From Caballeronia peredens (GTDB lineage Bacteria > Pseudomonadota > Gammaproteobacteria > Burkholderiales > Burkholderiaceae): a DNA stretch of 64,000 nucleotides. The notes below the pieces were generated by a model. It had not been told where the DNA came from. It ran no database searches and was given only the letters and a program-made list of their open reading frames with translations. The stretch spans positions 1 through 64,000 of the forward strand of contig FCOH02000031.1 of NCBI GenBank assembly GCA_001544595.2, read 5' to 3'. The position numbers and the translations under genes are program-made. Positions 1 to 6,469 of the stretch are shown in pieces (positions within the stretch are counted from its first letter, which is position 1; the number at the start of each line of letters is the position of its first letter).

Positions 1-700
1 CGTCGAAATCGGGTCGTCAAATTATCGAGGCTGCCGGCTACGCACTTCTGGCGTCGCGACGGTATTTCAGCAGCCTGTTAGGGGGGAGTCTTGCCCTTCA
101 GCTCAAGGTCCCATCTCTATCCAGTTTTTAACGTACGTTCCTTCGTTTTACGTAGGTGAGCCTATTTCCACCTAAAAGATGAGTTGGTTGCTGAAGGAAA
201 GCTAGGCTTACCAAAAACCGTAACTTGCGCAAATGAAAATTTTTGGTCTAACTCCGAGTGCTATCGTGACGGGCAAGTAGTCTCTGGAGAGTTGGACAGT
301 AAGGTCCGCTGCGCTAGTCTGGATTGCTCGTCAATGTCGGAAGTCGAGGGAACGTTTTGCGTTCGGTGACACGCATGTACCTCCGGCAATCAGAGCCAGT
401 TGCCACGCCTTCGAGCTAGCAGCGAGGAGCAGTCGAGCTTCACGCACAGCCCTCAAGACGCCGCGGTAGCACGGCGTGTTGAGATGCAATGCGTGAGCGT
501 TTCAACGCGACACATGTGCAGGCATCTATCTATCCGTATGGGTCGATCGTCGTGAACTGGCATCGGCGTAATCACAGGCAGTTTGCGGTCCTGGTCGGAC
601 ACATCGTGGTCATGGCCGCCCTTTGTACCTAGGAGATATGGTAAGGCTGTCGAGCTCAATGTCCGCGAAAACTGCTAGGAGGTAAGCGGCTAGCCAACTT
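1..700. other. Left-edge stretch without a convincing gene
   Basis: I see no protein that I recognise on either strand. A 61-codon TTG-initiated frame on the plus strand at 184-369 is AT-richer than its surroundings and encodes several cysteines. It has no clear ribosome binding site and resembles nothing I know, so I do not call it. The stretch runs into IS66 debris on its right and is probably decayed sequence. Confidence 0.4.
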
Positions 701-769
701 TTGCGACCTCGCCGGCAGCGGAGCGGAAGAGCGTGCTCAATCATTCTAGAGGGTGAGAACGGCAAGCTG

Positions 770-940
770 ATGCGTGGTCTTTACCACGGCTATGAGGTGT
801 TATTCCTTCAGAGCGTCACCGAACTCAGCTATGCGGCTCGCGTGGGGCGCAAGTTTCTTCAAACTGCACGCAATCACAGCAGCGAGCTCGCTGAGCAAGC
901 GCTACCGTTCTTCACCGAGCTCTATGACATCGAGCGCTAG
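770..940 (+). pseudogene. IS66-family TnpC transposase remnant
   Basis: About 55 residues in this frame resemble the C-terminal half of IS66 TnpC: a stretch rich in Tyr, Ala and Arg, followed by the pattern AEQALPFFTELYDIER. That matches the helix of IS66 transposases that reads roughly 'ARRKF..-AEQAL..I..LY.IE'. The reading stops right after it, and the following ~120 bp can only be matched in other frames. This is a decayed fragment rather than a gene. It fits with the other IS66 debris at 1215 and the truncated IS66 element at 48978. Confidence 0.5.
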
Positions 941-1214
941 GCCGCAATTCTGGATTCCGATGTCTGTCACCTGCTTCGACATAGCCGAGCCAAGCGATAA
1001 GTACGGCCTGTCGTCGCCAAAAAGCGTCAGCATTTGCCAGCGCTTCAGGCTGTAGTCTAAGTATAACAACTAGGTCAAATCAGTTACGGTCATGCGCAAT
1101 AGGCAGGGTCGGCTGGTATTCGTGAGGTCATTGATGGCGAGGAAGCGTGGTGCTGCGATCATGAGCCCGATCCGCATGGCGCATGCTTAACGCGCGTGAT
1201 CCGAACAGGAAGCT

Positions 1215-1735
1215 AAGAGATGGGTTAGCGCGATTGCTCACCCGTCGCGCCAACGACAGCTCGCAATTACTTCCGCATAATTGTGCGCCGACCCTTGGCT
1301 AAAGGTTGGTACCGAAAAGCGCGCAGAGAAGGAGTTAACGGCATACATCTACGACCTTAAGCCCGAGGGAGGAAGCCAGCGCTGTCGCCTCCCCAGGTGT
1401 CGCGCAGCAATCAACCCAGAAAGCGGTACCCGCAACCGCTATTGCATAGGGCAGGACATCGCTGCCGCATTCGTCCTGCTTGTAAATCACGACTTCCGCA
1501 CCTGTCTCAAGGAACTCAATCATCTCAGCACGGCACTCCGGGAAAACCTTCGCAACGTGGTTAGCTTGGGCAACGGTAAGAGGCATGGGTAACTCACAGG
1601 AATCAGACGATTCGAAAGGCGAAGTCCGGTAGTCGACACGCAATCACAACGCGTCAGTTTGGCAAGGCGAAGGGTGCAATGACCACAGGCTGTCTAGATG
1701 CATTGCATAGGCGCTCACGCTAGGTAGCAACTAAA
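1215..1735 (+). repeat. Left copy of a ~500 bp direct repeat (partner at 50020-50525)
   Basis: This segment aligns by eye with 50020-50525 in the same orientation. Shared landmarks in order are TCGCGCCAACGACA, a GGAGGAAGCCAGCGCTGTCG block, GGGCAGGACATCGCTGCCGC, GAAAACCTTCGCAACGTGG, and AACTCACAGGAATC. The repeat covers a few bases of IS66 tnpC, the small minus-strand gene, and its upstream region. Similarity is high in the coding part and weaker at the edges, so the copies are not recent duplicates. Confidence 0.75.
1335..1586 (-). CDS. Small conserved-looking hypothetical protein, intact copy
   Basis: The gene encodes an 83-residue acidic protein of unknown function. I start it at the Met of MPLTVAQ because the second copy in this window (50127-50378) is collinear from exactly that residue (MPLSVAQ). 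Recognisable features are a central EVVIYKQDECGSDVLPYA block and a C-terminal half rich in Ala. Conservation of the protein frame between two diverged copies suggests it is or was a real gene. The second copy carries a nonsense codon, so this is the only potentially functional one. I do not recognise a domain. Confidence 0.6.
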   Translation of the reverse strand: MPLTVAQANHVAKVFPECRAEMIEFLETGAEVVIYKQDECGSDVLPYAIAVAGTAFWVDCCATPGEATALASSLGLKVVDVCR

Positions 1736-1787
1736 CCTGGAAGATTGATTACGCGAGGCCGCGTGGGAGTCTCGCGCGTCAAAGTAG

Positions 1788-2342
1788 TCATCCCCAATAG
1801 CGTTGTTGCCCGAATTCACGCAGACGGTGTAATGTCTCAATGCCACCGATTTGGGCATATTCGAACGGCTGCCCGTGCAAGTTCGTTAGATTAGCGGTTA
1901 TGCGTGCGCCGTTTTCAAAGCGGTCGACGAGATACGGGCGCCGACGACCGTCGCCCCGAATCTCCCAGCGTGGTTCCGAAATGTCGTGCGCAAAAGCGTT
2001 TCTAATTTGGTAGACGAGTTCTGCGAAGTGCTCATCTTCGGTTGTTGGTGGGTTTCCATTCCGCGCGAGCAACTGGACATTACGTGCTGCTTCGAATTCC
2101 TCCCTGCATCGGTTAAGCGTAATCGCAGCAGCACCAAAGGCGACCGACAGTTGGTTGGCGCAGGCAATGTGTAGGTCATTGTCCGAATGGAAGAGCCGGT
2201 CAGGCAGAACCCAGATGCTTGATCCATCTACGATCGTCAGAGGCTGGTCAAGGTCGTCAAGAAGAAGCTTTCCCTGCTCGACATATTCGAGAAGCTTGGC
2301 GGCAAAGGCGAGTTGGGAGAACGCCGAATCTAGGAAGTTCAT
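1788..2342 (-). CDS. Hypothetical protein with HEPN-like Rx4H motif
   Basis: This is a 184-residue mostly helical protein. Around residues 111-117 it carries YQIRNAFAH, which fits the R-x(4-6)-H signature of HEPN domains; many HEPN proteins are metal-independent RNases in toxin-antitoxin and phage-defence systems. The motif is preceded by an acidic helix (EDEHFAELVYQ), as is usual in HEPN proteins. The gene sits next to a hicA-type toxin pair and, further on, a retron, which makes a defence role plausible. Function beyond the motif is inference; it could also be a non-catalytic 'abortive infection'-like protein. There is no obvious partner nucleotidyltransferase. Confidence 0.6.
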   Translation of the reverse strand: MNFLDSAFSQLAFAAKLLEYVEQGKLLLDDLDQPLTIVDGSSIWVLPDRLFHSDNDLHIACANQLSVAFGAAAITLNRCREEFEAARNVQLLARNGNPPTTEDEHFAELVYQIRNAFAHDISEPRWEIRGDGRRRPYLVDRFENGARITANLTNLHGQPFEYAQIGGIETLHRLREFGQQRYWG

Positions 2343-2414
2343 GACAGAGAAGGCAAGATAGGTGTGTAACCGACACCCCTTCAGGTTTTGTACAGTCCGC
2401 TACCTTGGACGCAG

Positions 2415-2446
2415 AAAATAAAAAGGCGGAGATTGCAATCTCCGCC
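2415..2446 (-). terminator. Intrinsic terminator of the hicA-antitoxin operon
   Basis: A perfect 10-bp stem (GGCGGAGATT and its complement, two-base centre) at 2425-2446 is followed, reading leftwards on the minus strand, by a T-rich run (TTTTTATTTT). It lies about 30 bp past the antitoxin stop codon, the expected place for operon termination. Confidence 0.85.
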
Positions 2447-2475
2447 TCATGAATAAGCCCAAACGCCTTTTGGGG

Positions 2476-3000
2476 TCAAGCGACAAGCGCTTCTAGCTCT
2501 TGGGTGACCTGCGGTTCGATTTCACGAGCTTCCTTCGCCAAGTTCACTTGCTTAGCGGACTTCGCAACCTCCAACAAGTCGCCGTCGATGCGGTAATCGC
2601 CTCGGTTATTCAGCCATCCGAGGATGTCAGACAGATGCCATACGGACGGGTTTCCTTCGTGCACCGGTGCTGGAAAATTTGTTGGGTTTGCGAGCATCAG
2701 CTTTCGCATATTTTGACGCGACATTCCTGCCACGTCTGCAACATCTGTGAGGCCTACAAAGTCTGGCGCAGCTTCGACCAGTCGGGCAGAGGGAATCGCC
2801 TGCTTGACGTTCTGAAGCGCCGAGAGAATCGCGCCCCATGCATTAGTCTCTTCTCTCGAAAACGCGAGCGCAATACGTCCGGGCTGTCCAATGCCAATGG
2901 TCGCATCGTCGCAACCGGCCTCGGCCAGACGCTCCACGAGCTGCTCGTGGTCGCAATCGTCTGGCGCCAGCTGGTATTTGAGTGTGAACACGTATTCCAT
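2476..3000 (-). CDS. HTH antitoxin paired with HicA-like toxin
   Basis: This 174-residue protein has two recognisable parts. The N-terminal ~75 residues look like a small alpha/beta fold with the pattern ATIGIGQPGRIALAFSRE. The segment GLTDVADVAGMSRQNMRKLM at about 104-123 is an AlpA/MerR-like helix-turn-helix. The gene begins two bases after the hicA stop codon, so it is the second gene of a toxin-first operon. By analogy with HicAB it should neutralise the toxin through the N-terminal domain and repress its own promoter through the HTH. I infer this from organisation; the pair is commonly seen together in proteobacteria. An intrinsic terminator follows directly. Confidence 0.7.
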   Translation of the reverse strand: MEYVFTLKYQLAPDDCDHEQLVERLAEAGCDDATIGIGQPGRIALAFSREETNAWGAILSALQNVKQAIPSARLVEAAPDFVGLTDVADVAGMSRQNMRKLMLANPTNFPAPVHEGNPSVWHLSDILGWLNNRGDYRIDGDLLEVAKSAKQVNLAKEAREIEPQVTQELEALVA

Positions 3001-3002
3001 GG

Positions 3003-3290
3003 TTACTCCGGCTTCTCTGAGTCGTCGCCACTACTGGCGTCATTTTTTCGATGAGATGTACAGTTGTCGACTACTCGTTTGAGTAGGTTCGCATGATTTC
3101 CAGCGCTGCGAGGCGTGCACCATACGCTTGTGATGCAGAACTCTCCACACCGACACTCTTTGTCATTAAAAGGGCAGTAGATGCGACCCCAAGCATGGCC
3201 ATTTCCCTTTGCCGGTTCGACGCGCCAACCATTTTCCCTAACGTAGTCTAGGGCTTCCTCAATCTCTTTTTTGGGATGCTGTTGTTTCAT
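3003..3290 (-). CDS. hicA: HicA-like mRNA interferase toxin
   Basis: The 95-residue protein starts at MKQQHPKKEIEEAL. An upstream in-frame Met would add 22 residues that do not fit the family. The body follows the HicA double-stranded-RNA-binding pattern: helix, NGWRVEPA strand, then a glycine-flanked histidine in GNGHAWG that corresponds to the catalytic His of HicA. A cysteine-rich insert (CPFNDKECRCGEFC) is typical of the longer HicA-like subgroup. Known HicA proteins degrade mRNA and are inhibited by the gene immediately downstream. The stop codon is two bases before the antitoxin start, indicating translational coupling. Confidence 0.7.
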   Translation of the reverse strand: MKQQHPKKEIEEALDYVRENGWRVEPAKGNGHAWGRIYCPFNDKECRCGEFCITSVWCTPRSAGNHANLLKRVVDNCTSHRKNDASSGDDSEKPE

Positions 3291-3503
3291 CAACGTTTGC
3301 AGTTTCGTATAGCCAGACTCAGTTGTCAAGTGACAACCCAAGGTGTGCATCTGCAAGGCGCCACTTCAGAGTTCGTGTAGCACCGGTTTATCATCTAAAT
3401 ATTACGGGATTTTGCTGAAATCTTCGGTTGATATGCTATATATGGGTAATAATTACCTAATTGCGATGTTGACCTTTGCCGTTGGCAGTCGCCCGGGGTC
3501 GCA

Positions 3504-4268
3504 TCACCGTTTCGTGGATCGCGTGCTCGTAAGAAGATGCGCAATAACGCTGATGCTGCTGAACTTGAACAGCAGTCGATCAAGCTCGGCGAGCGTGACG
3601 GACTCTTGCTTGCAGAACCGTTCTAACGCTTCTTCGACGGAGCGATAGGCTTGCGGATTTGACTGCAACTGCGAAGCCTTAAGGTTGTAGCCAAAGTGCT
3701 TGCTGAAAACACTCACGAGCCGAGTATCTAGCGCAACGACATCATCCGCTAAGCCGCATTCAATCATGAAATCAGACGCACTCTTCATCCCGAACAAGGT
3801 ACAGCGACGCATGAGTTCATTCCTGATGTCCTGCGCTCCGTAGAATGCGTCGATACCATCCAACAAGACGACGCGCCGTCCGCGTACTACTTGCTTATTG
3901 CTTCGCAGCGCGAGTAGTGTGCTTGCAGCCTTAGCGGGAAAGCGCGTTGCACCATAACCGCGTAGAACGTACTCAAGGGAGTTGACCTCGTACTTATGTC
4001 TCTCGACCGCTCTAAGTGACGTGTCAGCCTGAAAGGCGGCGAGGCTTTTAGGGTTTTCCTGAAGCGATTCCATCCCGCGTGCAGAACCCATCACGCATAC
4101 CTGTGACACAAGGCGTGCCCAAAGCGCATCACTGGTCATGTCCTGCCAAGCCCCAATCTTTGGCACCTTCGCGTGACGACTGAGTGAGCGGATGATGGTG
4201 GCGAGGCCGTCTCGTGCGATTGGGGATAGAGTCGTATGTACAACACCGTTTTTTATGACTGTTCGCAT
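3504..4268 (-). CDS. HhH-GPD-like protein, possible 8-oxoguanine DNA glycosylase/lyase
   Basis: This 254-residue protein is counted from the Met of MRTVIKNG; a longer frame back to 4394 adds an unconvincing N-terminus. Residues 160-181 (GMKSASDFMIECG ... VALDTRL) match the end of the helix-hairpin-helix and catalytic loop of OGG-type glycosylases. Lys162 and Asp181 stand where the Schiff-base Lys and activating Asp are found; the 19-residue spacing equals that of human OGG1 (K249/D268). The family removes 8-oxoG and cleaves the AP site. Overall similarity is low and the N-terminal half is unfamiliar, so the function is tentative. Its position in an island of defence-type genes could also indicate a repurposed DNA-damage role. 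Confidence 0.5.
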   Translation of the reverse strand: MRTVIKNGVVHTTLSPIARDGLATIIRSLSRHAKVPKIGAWQDMTSDALWARLVSQVCVMGSARGMESLQENPKSLAAFQADTSLRAVERHKYEVNSLEYVLRGYGATRFPAKAASTLLALRSNKQVVRGRRVVLLDGIDAFYGAQDIRNELMRRCTLFGMKSASDFMIECGLADDVVALDTRLVSVFSKHFGYNLKASQLQSNPQAYRSVEEALERFCKQESVTLAELDRLLFKFSSISVIAHLLTSTRSTKR

Positions 4269-4486
4269 AGCGCTGTTGTCAGCAAGTCTTGGTCGAGCTA
4301 TCGGCAGCGTCGAGAAAAGCTTTAGTCGCTGATCAAGCCTGCTATTTGCGGCGTCGCAGCTTGAGCCCCACGATCCTTGGCGCTTGTGGCGCAATGAATA
4401 CAGCCGTAGTTTCGAAGAGCCTTTTAGCTTCTGCGATACGCTAGAGTCCTTATAATCAAACTGTTAAAGCTTGTAGGACACACTCC

Positions 4487-5176
4487 ATGTGGCAAGGCCA
4501 GTTGCAAAACGTAGCGGTTCTACTGAAAGATGCAAATTGGCCCAATTGGCTTGCGATAGTCGGAACATCAAGTGCAATCAGTTCGGTGGTCGTATTGCTG
4601 ATGCAGGGATTGAAGAACCGAGTTGACGCGAAGCGCAAGCGTCGAGATGCGGCCCTGGATGTTGCCGTTGCACTCGAGGGCTACGGACGCCTGTGTCGCG
4701 CCACTATGCATCGCGCTAACTGGGCGAAAGCTGAAGCGGAGCGTGCTGGAACGCTGCAGCCGACGCACACGGTTATGTTGCCAGAGTTCGTGTTCCCGGA
4801 GCGCGTGCAATGGTCTAGCCTGAGCCACAAAGTGGTTTCTCATCTTCGAGATTGTCCTGCGCGAATCCATGCCGCCCGCGAAGACCTGAGCCTGTTCTCT
4901 ACCTACGCGTCACCAATATCGCTATGCGAAGAGGTCGAATTCGAAAGCGCTACGGCTGCACGGGACGCCTTGGAGTTGGCCAGAGAGACGCGACGGAAGC
5001 ACGCGTGCGTCGCTTGGCGCCCCGGCGCGAAGGATGCAGATCTGAGCCGGGATTTGCAGGCAATCATCGCCGAATTACAAGAACGAGATAGTCGAACTCG
5101 GACGCATTCGCATCGCAGTAAGTCTTCATCGACTTTTCCAGTGACAACAAGTGGCGCTTCTGTTATCAGCCAGTAG
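4487..5176 (+). CDS. Hypothetical protein with one N-terminal membrane helix
   Basis: The 229-residue protein has a hydrophobic segment at about 20-40 (WLAIVGTSSAISSVVVLLMQ) followed by a basic patch (KNRVDAKRKRRD). That predicts a single membrane anchor with a cytoplasmic helical domain of ~170 residues. It ends in a low-complexity Ser/Thr/His-rich tail. I recognise no family. It lies divergently from the HhH-GPD-like gene and 30 bp upstream of the H-NS-like gene, and may share a transcript with the latter. Confidence 0.55.
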   Translation: MWQGQLQNVAVLLKDANWPNWLAIVGTSSAISSVVVLLMQGLKNRVDAKRKRRDAALDVAVALEGYGRLCRATMHRANWAKAEAERAGTLQPTHTVMLPEFVFPERVQWSSLSHKVVSHLRDCPARIHAAREDLSLFSTYASPISLCEEVEFESATAARDALELARETRRKHACVAWRPGAKDADLSRDLQAIIAELQERDSRTRTHSHRSKSSSTFPVTTSGASVISQ

Positions 5177-5206
5177 CCCGCAATCGCAAGAAAAGGCTCC
5201 AATACC

Positions 5207-5506
5207 ATGCCATATCAAAGTCCTGAAATCGCTGAACTTCTTACCCGACAACAACAAGTCGAACAACAGCTGATTGAGGCCAAAGAGCTCGGAACTCGAC
5301 ATGCATTGCGCGAAATTGTTCAAAAAATGCGTGAGTACGGCATCAGCTTAAATGAGCTGATGGGGCGAAAAGCGGATAGTCAGCCTGTGGGGGCCGTGGC
5401 TCAATATCGAGACCCACTCAGCGGCGCAACGTGGAGCGGTAGGGGACGCGCGCCTCATTGGATTGCAGGCAAAGACCGAGACATATTCCGGGTGGAGAAG
5501 CGCTAG
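5207..5506 (+). CDS. H-NS family nucleoid-associated protein
   Basis: The 99-residue protein has the standard two-part layout. Residues 1-55 form a coiled-coil oligomerisation region (LLTRQQQVEQQLIEA, LREIVQKMREYG). Residues 65-97 form the C-terminal DNA-binding domain with YRDPLSGATWSGRGRAPHWI, containing the TWSGRGRAP core typical of Burkholderia H-NS paralogues. H-NS proteins bind AT-rich DNA and silence horizontally acquired genes. Placed 900 bp upstream of a retron and next to other island genes, it may silence the island itself. Paralogues of this size are common on mobile elements in these genera. Confidence 0.85.
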   Translation: MPYQSPEIAELLTRQQQVEQQLIEAKELGTRHALREIVQKMREYGISLNELMGRKADSQPVGAVAQYRDPLSGATWSGRGRAPHWIAGKDRDIFRVEKR

Positions 5507-5909
5507 AAGCCGTCTACTCGCTGCCGGCAACAGTTCGCTTGGAACGCAACAAAGCCAAGAGCACGACCGAAGTGCTCAGTCGTTGATTGTGATTCCCGAA
5601 CAGGTCGTTCGGAAATTACGAACAAGAACGTGCGCCCACGCCGAAATTCTTGGCGAGACTCTGACGCAACAGGCCGGCTCAATGATGTCTGGATTGCGGA
5701 GCAGACGCCCGTAACCCTTTGTGGGCGGGGGGTGCATTAGTCGATCCTTGCCTTAATCTTCGCGCCAGACATCCAAACGATGCGACAACTTTTAGATAAT
5801 TCCCTAAAGGTGAAAAGGGTTTAAAGGCTGATTTCTCCAACGCTTTCTCGATCAAGTCACAAGATGATGTTTGCTATTCTTGCCGCTCCTATCGACCTAA
5901 GGAGCTGTC
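5507..5909. other. Intergenic stretch between the H-NS and Dabb genes
   Basis: I see no gene that I can support. An 83-codon frame starting inside the H-NS gene has no RBS and a random-looking composition. The sequence becomes AT-richer from about 5780 and carries the Dabb gene's Shine-Dalgarno (AAGGAG) at its end. Confidence 0.5.
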
Positions 5910-6212
5910 GTGCTACGTCACATCGTCATGTGGAAGCTGAAAGAGTTTGCCGAGGGCGCGACGCGCGCTGAGAATGCTGAGCGATTCAAAGCGAAGCTCG
6001 AAACCTGCCGCAGCATCGTCGACGGGCAGGGGCTCTTCGAAGTCGGAACCGCAAAGCCTGGTTTTAATTGCACCTACGACGTGGTGTTGGTCTCTGACTT
6101 CGATGACGTAGCTGCCTTGGAATCCTATCTTGCGCACCCCAAGCATCAAGCGCTTGCGGACTTTGCTGCTCCGATTCGTGAAGATCGACAAGTTCTCGAC
6201 TACGAAGCTTAA
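5910..6212 (+). CDS. Dabb (stress-responsive A/B barrel) domain protein
   Basis: The 100-residue single-domain protein begins at a GTG with a strong AAGGAG seven bases upstream. It has the Dabb pattern: MLRHIVMWKLKE at the start (H followed by a hydrophobic strand and W/FK), a central FEVGTA strand, YDVVLVSDFDD, and the terminal YLAHPKHQAL helix. Dabb proteins are dimeric ferredoxin-like barrels found in stress responses and, in some bacteria, in aromatic or polyketide metabolism. The substrate here is unknown. It lies 60 bp upstream of the retron promoter but appears to be an independent housekeeping-type gene rather than part of the retron. Confidence 0.8.
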   Translation: MLRHIVMWKLKEFAEGATRAENAERFKAKLETCRSIVDGQGLFEVGTAKPGFNCTYDVVLVSDFDDVAALESYLAHPKHQALADFAAPIREDRQVLDYEA

Positions 6213-6273
6213 AAAGCCTCGCCTTATCGGAGAATCGCGCCGTGTTATCGGGAAGCTGACGACTTGAATTCGA

Positions 6274-6303
6274 TTGTCACTCCACGAGTATTTTCGATAC
6301 AAT
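6274..6303 (+). promoter_or_regulatory. Sigma-70 promoter of the retron
   Basis: TTGTCA at 6274-6279 and TACAAT at 6298-6303 are separated by 18 bp. The boxes are close to consensus, and predicted initiation falls at about 6309-6311. That is within the first bases of the proposed retron RNA a1 arm, as expected for msr-msd transcripts. Confidence 0.75.
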
Positions 6304-6306
6304 ACG

Positions 6307-6469
6307 GCGCCCGTTCGGTTGTTTTTCTGTGATGCATTCGTCACGGTTCTTGAACTTTATCCCAAGACTGCTCCGATTGAGCTCCAAAAGTGAGCCGAGA
6401 GACCGAGCAGCCGGATCGCCGAGTAGCGGGATTGTCGGCAATGATCGGTAGGTTGAACCGGATGGGCAC
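6307..6469 (+). ncRNA. Candidate retron msr-msd RNA
   Basis: The 14-base arm at 6307-6320 (GCGCCCGTTCGGTT) pairs with 6456-6469 (AACCGGATGGGCAC). That gives 13 of 14 pairs, two of them G-U, with one mismatch, the layout expected for the a1/a2 inverted repeats that close a retron RNA. Inside there is a six-pair hairpin, GTGATG-CATT-CGTCAC, at 6330-6345, comparable in position to the first msr hairpin of Ec67. Further on there is a small GCTC/GAGC hairpin and an ACCGA...TCGGT stem enclosing ATTG-TCGG-CAAT in the presumed msd part. The arm starts at the predicted transcription start. I cannot place the branching guanosine with certainty, and no folding was run. Confidence 0.55.

Noticed and set aside
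184-369. 61-codon plus-strand frame with several cysteines
   Set aside because: It has only a TTG start without an RBS, stops close upstream, and resembles no family I know. It could be a fragment, but I cannot support it.
5463-5714. 83-codon frame downstream of the H-NS gene
   Set aside because: It starts inside the H-NS gene in another frame, lacks an RBS, and has a random-looking composition.
6390-6461. GTG-initiated extension of the retron RT
   Set aside because: It would place 24 unfamiliar residues before the family start and translate through the proposed msd. The ATG at 6462 gives a length matching Ec67 RT.
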